DNA of 30,531 bases from Stentor coeruleus (lineage: Eukaryota > Ciliophora > Heterotrichea > Heterotrichida > Stentoridae), in NCBI GenBank assembly GCA_001970955.1, contig MPUH01000890.1, positions 1 through 30,531 of the forward strand. The letters run 5' to 3'. This document shows, in pieces, positions 9,029 to 17,737 of the stretch. The translations under genes and the position numbers were made by a program. Numbering within the stretch: position 1 is the first letter of the stretch; every line of letters begins with the position of its first letter. A model generated the notes under the pieces. That model was given only the letters and a program-made list of their open reading frames with translations. It was not told the origin of the DNA and ran no database searches.

Positions 9029-10581
9029 CAGTCAAACTTTTCATCAAGAATCTTCTGATTTGTGGTAAAAAATAAAAAAAATAATACTTAGTTCCTGAGA
9101 TATATCTTAATTCCTGAATTATTTAGCATATTTGAAAATCAAGAATAATTTTCTAAACCTCACAAAAATATTAAATAATAAATATATGGAACAAAAGCAG
9201 AAAGACTTTTTTTATCTCAGAGAAATATGAATTCATTCTAATTATTAGTAAAAGAAAGCTATGATGAATGCTTCTAAGTTAGGCAAAATGTATAGCATCA
9301 GCAAAACTCAAGGCTATCTTTAATTCAAAAGATAAAGTTTTCAAAGACTTATTTCTTTTAATTGCAGGCAGATAATAAAAAGTTTATGAAAATTTATTTA
9401 AAAAATTAACTTAAGGTTTTTTATTGGTTTTAAAAAAAGACAACGAAAGGTAATGATTATTAACTCTTGTTGCCAAATCATACGTTCTATTGCTCTGTGG
9501 ATTGGAGCTCTCCTGGTTTACGGTTAGTGAGCTATGAAAAGTAATGATAATTAGCGAGCTAATAAAGGAAAAAACATAAAATATTTTCAGCTAAATTAAA
9601 AATCACAGAATTTAAAGTATTAATGGCTGGCTAGAAAACTTTAAGAATAGACATTCTAATTAGCTAACTATAACAGTAAAGCTTTTTGGTTAAGAAGAAG
9701 CAGTGCACTGCTGGATGGAAAAGTTATTTTTTTAGTCTAAAATTATCAGCTTTATGATATTTATAATTTTGATGAAACTGAACTTCTTTATCGTTGATTA
9801 CCTAATAAATCTTTGTGTATTAAGTCAGATAAATACAAAACTGGAAAATTTCCTAAAGGAAGGTTGACTTTTGGGCTTTGCTGCAACCTTACAGAGTGAA
9901 CCTATAATAATTGGAAAATCAGTAAAACTAAGATGCTTCGGAAAAATAAACCAAGATTTTTACCATTTTTGGAGAGCAGCCTAAAAGTTTAGATCATATT
10001 AAAATTATTTAATGAATAAATTACCTCATTTAATTGTAAAATGCTTCATGTAAAGGAAAGATACTCTATTCATAGACAACTCATCAATTTATCATGCAAA
10101 AAATCTCCGTAAATTAAAAAAGTGATTAATATGACTTTTATATTGCAGCCCTTAATCAAAGAATTATTATAAAACTTTAGGGTTAAATACAGAAAATTTA
10201 CTAGTCAGGAGAATTTTTTGTTTTATAGTAGTTTTAGGTCTGACATAGGATGATTATTTTGAAACAAATCCAAAGTTTTCTATAAAAGAATGCAGCTCAT
10301 GACATATTATAGTTCAAAATTTGTATTATGGATTAGGATATACACATCTTTATTCAAAATTTGTAAATAAAAAAACTATTAATAAAATCATATTTTGAAT
10401 ATGAGCTTGTTCTGAAGCGTTTTTTCAAATTTTTTGAGTTAAAGGTTCTGATTATTAACAAAATTTTATATTAAACTTTATAATCCATTAGTTAAATCAT
10501 CTTTTATATTTCAGAAATCCTGAATTTTTTAAAATTCCAGAACAGCCAGTTCCCGCGATTTTTATAGTAAAAATTCGACTG
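9029..10581 (+). mobile_element. Decayed pogo/Tigger-type (Tc1/mariner superfamily) DNA transposon
   Basis: The left end reads CAGTCAAACTTTTCATC at 9029. The right end, read inward on the other strand from 10581, is CAGTCGAATTTTTACTA. The first 13 bases agree at 11 positions. TA lies directly outside both ends (9027-9028 and 10582-10583), matching the TA target of this superfamily. Between them, 1553 bp, lie translated fragments typical of a CENP-B-type pogo transposase (separate entry). Together, ends, TA flanks and internal fragments make a single decayed element very likely. It sits ~285 bp upstream of the CDC14 start codon. Confidence 0.85.
9252..10215 (+). pseudogene. Pogo/Tigger-family DDE transposase, heavily decayed
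   Basis: Plus-strand fragments in two frames line up in the family order. An N-terminal helix-turn-helix-like piece KKAMMNASKLGKMYSISKTQ is at 9252. GWLENFKNRHSN at 9625 matches the CENP-B/Tc5-type HTH signature. IYNFDETELLYR, TGA, LPNKSLCIKS is at ~9762-9826 with the first catalytic Asp at 9771-9773. LTFGLCCNLTE follows. LFIDNSSIYHAKNLRKLKK is at ~10066 with the second catalytic Asp at 10075-10077. LQPL...KELL, stop, NFRVKYRK is at 10143, where the family's 'LQPLDQG' third Asp is gone. Several TAA/TGA stops and shifts make it inactive. It was probably once ~400-500 residues. Confidence 0.85.
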
Positions 10582-10867
10582 TATTAATAATTATTTGAAT
10601 TACATTTTTACTAATAAAAATCTTCTTCCAAATCCTATCTTTCCCAACCTACCTTCTCTCTTTTATCATATTTTCAAAACTTTCACATGTTTCTTATAAT
10701 TTTATCATAATATTTATGCAGTTCCATTAATTTCTTCTTAAACATTCAAAATTATCAACTTAAACCTTATAAAATTTTTCCATCAATATCCTTACAAGTT
10801 TCAAAATTCATCAAAAACCCTTAACCCTAGCAAGCATACATAAATTTTAAACATACTTAATAAGAAT
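10582..10867. other. CDC14 upstream region
   Basis: Short AT-rich interval between the transposon end and the CDC14 start codon. It must contain whatever remains of the CDC14 promoter; no motif could be assigned. Confidence 0.4.
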
Positions 10868-12064
10868 ATGTTTCAAGTCAACCAGACAATAGAAATAATC
10901 CCTCGACGTTTGTACTGGTATTGTGACAAACAGCCTCCAAATAAGCCGAAAACTTATTCTTTCACAATAGATGAGGTATTTATTATATAGACTTTAGTGT
11001 ATCTTCCATACAATACTGACTTCGGCCCACTTGATTTATCAATGATTTGCAAATATTGCAGGACTATCAACAATCTCTTATCCTCTGAAGATCATTCCAA
11101 AATGCCAATATACCATTATACCTCTATGGCTCCTGCTAAGAGAGCTAATGCCGCTTTACTTATTTGCGCATATCAAGTTTTAGTCTTAAATTGTACCCCA
11201 AGCGAAGCTTGGGCCCCATTCTCCTCTTTACCACGTTTCTTATTCTTTAGAGATGCAAGTCCAGAAGGTAGTTCATTTGAACTTTGCATCATAGATTGTT
11301 TGCAAGCCCTAGCTAAAGCTAAAACCCTAAATTGGATTAACATTCAAACTTTCGACTGTGAGATTTATGATCATTACAATCAAGCGGCCAATGGGAACTT
11401 TAATTGGATTGTCCCAGATAAGTTTATAGCTTTTGGAAACCCTTCAACTAAAATTGGTCAGCCTGGGCTGACCCCAGAACAATATGTCGACATATTCGTT
11501 TCAATGAAAGTTACAGCAGTAGTTAGGCTGAATAATGTTACATATGACTCAACAAAGTTTAAGAAAAAAGGAATTAATCATTATGAACTGTTTTTTGATG
11601 ATGGTAGTGTACCTGATGATGAGATAGTTCAAAGGTTTTTTGATATTTGTGAAAAAGAACAAGCAATTGCAGTTCATTGCCAAGCAGGGCTTGGCAGGAC
11701 AGCGACAATAATTGGATGCTTTGTGATTAAAAATTATGACTTTACTGGACATGAGTTTATTGCTTGGGCTAGGATGTGTAGATCTGGTTCAGTCCTCGGC
11801 CCTCAACAACATTTTTTATGCGAATATTATCAGTGTTTAAACGGGATTTTTGAAGCTCGGACACCAACAATGACTCCTTATGAACATTACAAAGCTGAGT
11901 TTGGAGATTTGGGACAAGCAGCAAGGCTGAGCTCACATTCTATGAGAGAATATGCTAGTAACAATGAAGAACGTAGTGAAAGTCCTGTAAAATACAAAAC
12001 CAAATACAACCAGCTTGTGAAAATTGACCCAGTTTTACTTAAACTTTATGGAAAAAAAAAGTAA
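10868..12064 (+). CDS. CDC14: CDC14-type dual-specificity phosphatase (two exons)
   Basis: Exon 1 is 10868-10975 (36 codons) and exon 2 is 10991-12064, joined across a 15-nt intron, giving 393 residues. Exon 1 supplies the conserved family start (IPRRLYWYCD, then YLPYNTDFGPLDL in exon 2). The catalytic loop H-C-Q-A-G-L-G-R-T lies at residues 265-273 with nucleophile Cys266 and Arg272. It is followed by the CDC14-typical GSVLGPQQHFLCEYYQ. CDC14 removes phosphates placed by cyclin-dependent kinases and acts in mitotic exit, and in some protists in cilia or basal bodies. The C-terminal tail is short relative to animal CDC14A/B. Upstream is the transposon fossil. Confidence 0.95.
10976..10990 (+). 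other. 15-nt spliceosomal intron in CDC14
   Basis: GTATTTATTATATAG. Removing it joins ...IDE to TLVYLPYNTD and restores the conserved CDC14 N-terminus. If retained it adds an in-frame TAG. An A is at intron position 10. Confidence 0.93.
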
Positions 12065-13087
12065 GTAAATATGAGTATTAGGAAATCAAATGATTTTGGA
12101 ACTTTTTGTGATAAAAGCTTTAGTAAATTGCAGTTTAAAGAGATTTTGCTTGTGTGTTTGAATATAAATCTTAATACTGGCTAATGGCAGGTTAAATTTT
12201 ATTTGTAATCTGAGTTTTCATAAATAAAAAAAATAGTTATCTGTTTAAATTTGAAAGAAATGATATAGTTGGGAAAAAATCACCTTTACAATTTCAAAAT
12301 GGAAAATGAAAATATATTGAATAATAATGATAGTGATTCTAAAAAGATTTTCTTTTCTAAAATAATAGCCATATAAATTTGTCTAAAAAATTAAATACAA
12401 CTCATCAACAAATGGTTTTAAATGAAAATAGATAAAAAGTGTAAATCGATAGTTAAAAATTTGTAAATAAAATAATCATAATAGCATAAAAATAATCAAA
12501 TTGATTTATCTTAAGAATCAAAAAACCGATATTTTAGATTAGCTTATGAAAAGACATTAAAATCTTAATTCTAACAGAAATATATTTGCTTTTTATTTTC
12601 AGACCCACTTCTTTAATACATTTTGACTACTTTATTTTCTAATAACAGTCTCAAAAGTTTCATTTTTTAAGCCTTCACATAAATTTTATATTGGCGCCTT
12701 AAATTATTATTTAAATATATTAAAACATTCTCACCATGCCAGCTTATGCAATTTTAGAGTTTAAACACAAAATTTGAATCTAATTAAATCTTTTTAAATA
12801 ATAAAAATCCTAACAATAATACCCTAAAAAATCAATATCATTTCACTTTCTAAAATTACTTTTTATCTCCCATAATCCATAAAATAATTTAATTACATCA
12901 TTTCTTCTAAAAAGCATAATTTCATTCCTTAATCAAAATTTCTCTCTCTAATTCCATTCCAATCTTCATCTTCAGCCTAAAAAAAAGTTTACCAATTAAA
13001 CCTCAAACCTTTTCCCTCTAAATCCAAATAATCAAAACCCATACACTTTATTCTATCTCATATTTTCATATTCCAGCATACAAAAAT
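12065..13087. other. Intergenic AT-rich region, nothing recognised
   Basis: About 1.0 kb between CDC14 and the TTL-like gene. A 25-codon ATG frame at 12299-12376 is too short and Asn/Lys/Ile-rich to support as a gene. No RNA gene or repeat was recognised. The 3' part is C-rich on this strand just before the next start codon, probably leader sequence. Confidence 0.5.
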
Positions 13088-15253
13088 ATGCAAGCAAGCT
13101 GCACTGCATATGCCAATACACAAAACCCTAACTCATCTCCATCCTTAAACCTCTCATCAAAAAACACTCGTCCTTCAAGTATCCAACAAGCTTTAAGTGA
13201 AATCCTTGTAAATCCAATGAGAGTTCACCGATTAGCAACTTGTAGCGGAATATCCCCAAGAGTAACTCCACGGACAAATAAGAAAAAGTTATCAAGAGAA
13301 AAAAAAGTATCAAAACGAATCCTTATATCCCCACAACCATCAGCAAAAATCGATATTCGTCAAGTAGAAAAAGGAATTCAAATCCGCAGACTTCATGGGA
13401 AAAGAGAAGTTTCTAGTAAAACCCGAGGATCTCCAGATAAAGAAAGACTTGCGAATTCAATATCTCGAAACGACCACAAAGATTTTTATAACCGCTGCCT
13501 CCCATACAGAGATAGTTTTTTGATTATCCAAAAAAGTCAAATGAGTATTTATCAAATTAGAAACAGACAAAAAAGAGACTCAACTAGTGGGACTTCTTCT
13601 ATAGAAGCACATACAGAAAGCTTCTCAATGAGAAAAAACACTCCAGTTATCAGAACCAGGACACCCAAAAAAATAGAAAAAGCTGCACTAAAAGATGCTA
13701 TTAAAGATAAAGAATGGCTGACCAAAGCTAAACCTCAACTACTTAAAGCTTTTTATAACTACATAAACAAAAGCAATGGGATGGAAATTTCAATTCCTTC
13801 AGATAACTATTGGACTTACAAATATTATATAGGCAAAGGAAACAATTCAAAACTTATAAAACAATGCTTGAAAACACGTTGGTGGTGGACTAGGGTGAAT
13901 AAAAACGATATGGATTCTGCTAATTTCATATGGACACAATGGAAAAACCAAGAATTTCTTTTGAGTTTAGAAAAAAATATGGTTTCACATGAAATTGAGT
14001 CACAAAGCCCGGTTGTGATTAGTACTAATATTAGATATTACGATACTGAATCAAAACCACTTTTTGTTGATGTTGCAGGACTTGGATTTAATCTTGTAAC
14101 TCGTTCCCCATATTTTGCTATGCTTAAAACTATGAATTTTGATAGTTCAAAGATTAAAATGCATAACAAGATGGAGCATAATTATCATTTGGCTAATAAA
14201 AAAGCATTGTTTTTTAACTTGAAATGTTATTATGAAATTATTGGGCAGGAACTTTTTGATGTCGTCCCTATAACTTATCATGTTAAGCATATTGATGACC
14301 AAAGTTTCAAGGAGTTTGAGTTGTGTTTTAGGACTTTTGAAGTTTTTATTGATGAACAGGGAAAAAGATTAGCCAATTTATGGATTGTCAAGCCTGGGGA
14401 AAACTCAAATAGAGGTAATGGGATTTGTGTATGCAACACACTTGAGGAAGTCAGAGAAATTATTAAGTCGTTACCTGTGTCAACTATTGGACAGAAGACT
14501 TATATCATCCAAAAATACATTGAAAACCCTTTTCTTGTACATAAAAGAAAATTTGATATTCGGTGTTTTGCCTTAATCACAGGTTTTAATGGAGTTATTC
14601 AAGGGTATTTTTTTACTGAAGGTTATCTACGTACAACTTCCAAACCATTTTCCCTTAGTGTGACAAATAGGTTTATACATCTAACTAATGATGCTGTGCA
14701 AAAATACGCTGATGACTATGGGAAATTTGAAAATGGGAATAAAATGTCATATGCTGATTTTCAAAGATATCTTAATACTTATTCACCAGAAAAAGGGATA
14801 AATTTCCTTGAAGATATCTTGCCGAAAATAAAGCATATAGTTACAGATACAATAAAATCAGTGTTTTTAAAAATAGATCTTAACAGAAGAGAACATTCAT
14901 TTGAAATTTTCGGATACGATTTTTTATTAGATTGCGATCTTAAGCCTTGGCTGATTGAAGTTAACACAAATCCCTGCCTTGAACTCTCATCTCCACATTT
15001 ATCAAGAATTATCCCTAATATGATAGAAAATGCCCTTCGTTTATGTCTTGATCCTATTTTTCAAGAACCAAGCTCTTATCTAAAACGGACTATGACTACT
15101 AATGATATTCCAGAAAACAAGTTTGAGCTAGTTTTCTCCTCAGCAACAGTTGATGAACTTTTATTAGAAAAACTACTTAGAACATTATATATAGAAGAAA
15201 ATGAAATCTATGATGAGTCATATGCATCAGACACATCTTGTATAGATGATTGA
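13088..15253 (+). CDS. Tubulin tyrosine ligase-like (TTLL) amino-acid ligase
   Basis: 721 residues, ATG 13088 to TGA 15251-15253. The first ~210 residues are basic, Ser/Arg-rich and probably disordered, which may help microtubule binding. The TTL ATP-grasp domain covers about residues 315-665. Seen motifs: WIVKPGENSNRGNGI with Lys435, YIIQKYIENPFLV, KFDIRCFALITGF, RFIHLTNDAVQKY, and the metal/ATP site LIEVNTNPCLE (Glu624, Asn626). These enzymes add Glu, Gly or Tyr to tubulin tails or other proteins, fitting an organism with thousands of cilia. Which amino acid is used cannot be read with confidence. The acidic C-terminal tail (DESYASDTSCIDD) ends at a 63-bp tandem duplication. Confidence 0.93.
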   Translation: MQASCTAYANTQNPNSSPSLNLSSKNTRPSSIQQALSEILVNPMRVHRLATCSGISPRVTPRTNKKKLSREKKVSKRILISPQPSAKIDIRQVEKGIQIRRLHGKREVSSKTRGSPDKERLANSISRNDHKDFYNRCLPYRDSFLIIQKSQMSIYQIRNRQKRDSTSGTSSIEAHTESFSMRKNTPVIRTRTPKKIEKAALKDAIKDKEWLTKAKPQLLKAFYNYINKSNGMEISIPSDNYWTYKYYIGKGNNSKLIKQCLKTRWWWTRVNKNDMDSANFIWTQWKNQEFLLSLEKNMVSHEIESQSPVVISTNIRYYDTESKPLFVDVAGLGFNLVTRSPYFAMLKTMNFDSSKIKMHNKMEHNYHLANKKALFFNLKCYYEIIGQELFDVVPITYHVKHIDDQSFKEFELCFRTFEVFIDEQGKRLANLWIVKPGENSNRGNGICVCNTLEEVREIIKSLPVSTIGQKTYIIQKYIENPFLVHKRKFDIRCFALITGFNGVIQGYFFTEGYLRTTSKPFSLSVTNRFIHLTNDAVQKYADDYGKFENGNKMSYADFQRYLNTYSPEKGINFLEDILPKIKHIVTDTIKSVFLKIDLNRREHSFEIFGYDFLLDCDLKPWLIEVNTNPCLELSSPHLSRIIPNMIENALRLCLDPIFQEPSSYLKRTMTTNDIPENKFELVFSSATVDELLLEKLLRTLYIEENEIYDESYASDTSCIDD

Positions 15254-15361
15254 TAATTTATATTAAATGGGAATTATAAAAAAGATTTCTCATTGATTTC
15301 TTGTATAGATGATTGATAATTTATATTAAATGGAAATGCTAAAAAAGGTTTATCATTATTT
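15236..15361 (+). repeat. 63-bp tandem duplication across the TTLL stop codon
   Basis: 15236-15270 (35 nt, beginning TCTTGTATAGATGATTGATA) recurs without mismatch at 15299-15333. The following 28 bases of each unit are clearly related but diverged. The second unit repeats the last codons and the TGA in the 3' untranslated region. Confidence 0.85.
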
Positions 15362-15838
15362 TAGCTTAATATTCTTCTTTGAATTTTATTGACTGAACTG
15401 CAAAAAAACATAAAATTCTTGTCAATCATATCACAAATTTACCAAAATTTTTTTTATCTTAGCTCAGTTTTCTTAATTTATAGTAAACTTTACTGTTTCC
15501 TTAACACATTAATCAGTTATTATAGGTAAACCTCAGACATAACTTTATTTTTATTTATGATCCAAGATTTTCAAAAACGAGGTAAATCCTGAAGTATTTT
15601 TTTGCATACCATTTCTAATAATATTTTTAAGTCAAACTAGATTATATATTTAATATCGTAAAGAAAGAATTTATCTTGAATAGAAACTCGTCATCCATGC
15701 CATAGTTACAAATAGTATCATATATTTGAGCATATTCAAAATATTAATTTTCCTGATACAGTCCTTCTGACCTTTTCGTGATTAACATTTCGAGAAAATA
15801 TCTGAACTATGTACTAAAAGAAAAGATAGAATTAATAA
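15362..15838. other. Intergenic AT-rich region, nothing recognised
   Basis: About 480 bases. No ORF, RNA gene or repeat was recognised. It should contain the promoter of the receptor-PIP kinase gene. Confidence 0.5.
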
Positions 15839-17728
15839 ATGGATGCTTTTGATATAGTGTCCGCGATTCTGACTACAATTTCTCTACTTTTATCAATCTT
15901 TTCTATACTTATCCACCTTCAATTCAGAAGACTCCTCAAGCCTCCAGGAGAACTAATTTTTATCCAGTGCATAGCTCAGTTCTTTATCGATATCCACTGG
16001 TACTCATCTATTTTCATATGGTATTATTCATACAGGCAAATCGGTCCCAAAAGTAGTTTATGTACCTTCATTGGCTGCATCGCCGTATTTTTCACATCAA
16101 TTTCTATGAATTACTTACTTGCCTTATGCATTGAAGTAACAATAAAACTTCATAGCCGATCATATGATAATTATGCTAAAAGAAAAGTCATCTACCATTT
16201 AGCTTCAGTTAGCTTTGCTATGTTTTTGGTTATCCGTGGGATTGTTTGTGACGAATATGGAGGTTCGACTATAAATACTTGTTCTTTGATTCATGGCACA
16301 ACAACATCACAAATAAGGCAAGATAGTTTTTATGTAGAAATCGGGCTTATGACTATTTTGATTATTTATATCATGGTAAAAATAGGAAAAATTTACTCAC
16401 GTGTCACGTTTAACTATTTCCTTGTGATAATTTCTATGTCAGTTCTTGTTATATTAACTAATGTGCTAAAAGAAATCAGTGAAAGTACGTCTGATCCAGA
16501 TCTGACTTATAAATTTGCTAATATTTTAGGATCTGCTACAGGAATAGCAACAGGGGTTGCTCGCGCTTGGAATAAAAATCTTCTTAAAATGATATACTGG
16601 AAATACTTTTCATGGTGTCGAAAAAAACAGAAAAAATTCATCCATTCCGCAGACCAGCCTTCAGAAGATTCTTTTATAAACTCAAACATTTATTATTTAG
16701 GAGATCTTTTTGATAGCATGACAATCAAATCTCTTCTCCAAATGCTTTCTGTTGTTTCATTAAGATTTAAAAATCCTGATCCTCTAAGCATGAACATCGA
16801 AAACGAAAAATGTTTTGATGAATATGAATTTGATGATAAACTTTTTAAACAATTAATTGAAGAATATCAAATGCCAAGAATCAAAGAAAGTAATTATTAT
16901 ACAGTATATACACCAGATTTAGTACTTACAGAGTACAAACCAAAGATTTTTGCCAAGATTAGATCTATAAATGGTGTAAGTGATGAAAAAATTTTCAGAA
17001 GTTTTTTTATTCCTGACAATTTAGATAATATTAAAAGCTTACATACAGCAAAAGGGAGAAGTAATGCTAAAGTCTTTTTTACTGCTGATCAAGAATTTGT
17101 TGTGAAAACAATAACAAGGAAAGAAAGGAAATTTTTTATAAGAGTTGTATTAAAAGAATATTCTGAGAGGATTGAAAAGAATAACAGTTATTTAGTAAGG
17201 ATTTTAGGTATGTATCGTTTGAGCTCATCAGGTACTGACTATATTGTTATGGAAAATATTGTTAAGCAGCATAATACGGCGGTTATTTTTGATATAAAAG
17301 GATCAACAGTTAATAGAAATGTTGAAGGAGATTTTGACTATACCAACCCCCCATATGGCTTATTATTAAAAGATCTAAACTTAAAAGCGAGTGGATACAA
17401 AATCCGTCTTCCAAATGATGAAAAAAATAATCTTATTGAAGGGTTATTTGAAGATCTTCAACTTCTCAGCAAGCATGAAATAATTGATTACTCATTACTT
17501 GTATCTTTTTTTAAACCTAATACTGAAATAAAAAGCAGATACACTCTCACAAATTATAAACAAACCTACGCATTTGGAATCATTGATTATATGCAATCAT
17601 TTACTGTAGCAAAAGCTTCAGAGAGATGTTTAAAAAAAATCTTCCATCGAGGCAAACAGATTTCTGTAGAATCTCCCGACTTCTACAAAGAACGCTTAGA
17701 AGAAGAAATTAAAATATTGATTCCCTAA
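15839..17728 (+). CDS. Seven-TM receptor fused to phosphatidylinositol phosphate kinase (GPCR-PIPK)
   Basis: 629 residues, ATG 15839 to TAA 17726-17728. Residues 1-250 hold about seven hydrophobic segments (first: IVSAILTTISLLLSIFSILI; others near 40-62, 78-102, 117-137, 165-182, 193-212, 224-240), ending in a basic loop (WCRKKQKKF). About residues 400-629 are a PIP kinase domain. Seen are FVVKT with the ATP-site Lys423, DIKGS starting Asp485, IIDYSLLV with Asp550, FGIIDYMQSF with Asp583, and the activation-loop end SPDFYKERLEEEI. The kinase should make PIP2 from a PI monophosphate. The fusion class is known from Dictyostelium RpkA and oomycetes. Its ligand and preferred substrate (PI4P or PI5P) cannot be read. 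Its 3' end nearly touches the opposing gene. Confidence 0.93.
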   Translation: MDAFDIVSAILTTISLLLSIFSILIHLQFRRLLKPPGELIFIQCIAQFFIDIHWYSSIFIWYYSYRQIGPKSSLCTFIGCIAVFFTSISMNYLLALCIEVTIKLHSRSYDNYAKRKVIYHLASVSFAMFLVIRGIVCDEYGGSTINTCSLIHGTTTSQIRQDSFYVEIGLMTILIIYIMVKIGKIYSRVTFNYFLVIISMSVLVILTNVLKEISESTSDPDLTYKFANILGSATGIATGVARAWNKNLLKMIYWKYFSWCRKKQKKFIHSADQPSEDSFINSNIYYLGDLFDSMTIKSLLQMLSVVSLRFKNPDPLSMNIENEKCFDEYEFDDKLFKQLIEEYQMPRIKESNYYTVYTPDLVLTEYKPKIFAKIRSINGVSDEKIFRSFFIPDNLDNIKSLHTAKGRSNAKVFFTADQEFVVKTITRKERKFFIRVVLKEYSERIEKNNSYLVRILGMYRLSSSGTDYIVMENIVKQHNTAVIFDIKGSTVNRNVEGDFDYTNPPYGLLLKDLNLKASGYKIRLPNDEKNNLIEGLFEDLQLLSKHEIIDYSLLVSFFKPNTEIKSRYTLTNYKQTYAFGIIDYMQSFTVAKASERCLKKIFHRGKQISVESPDFYKERLEEEIKILIP

Positions 17729-17737
17729 GTTAATATA

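Noticed and set aside
9470..9540. GC-richer patch that might be a tRNA
   Set aside because: No cloverleaf or TTCGA-type loop could be built, and it lies inside the decayed transposon.
12299..12376. 25-codon ATG frame in the CDC14-TTLL gap
   Set aside because: Too short and compositionally like the surrounding AT-rich DNA.
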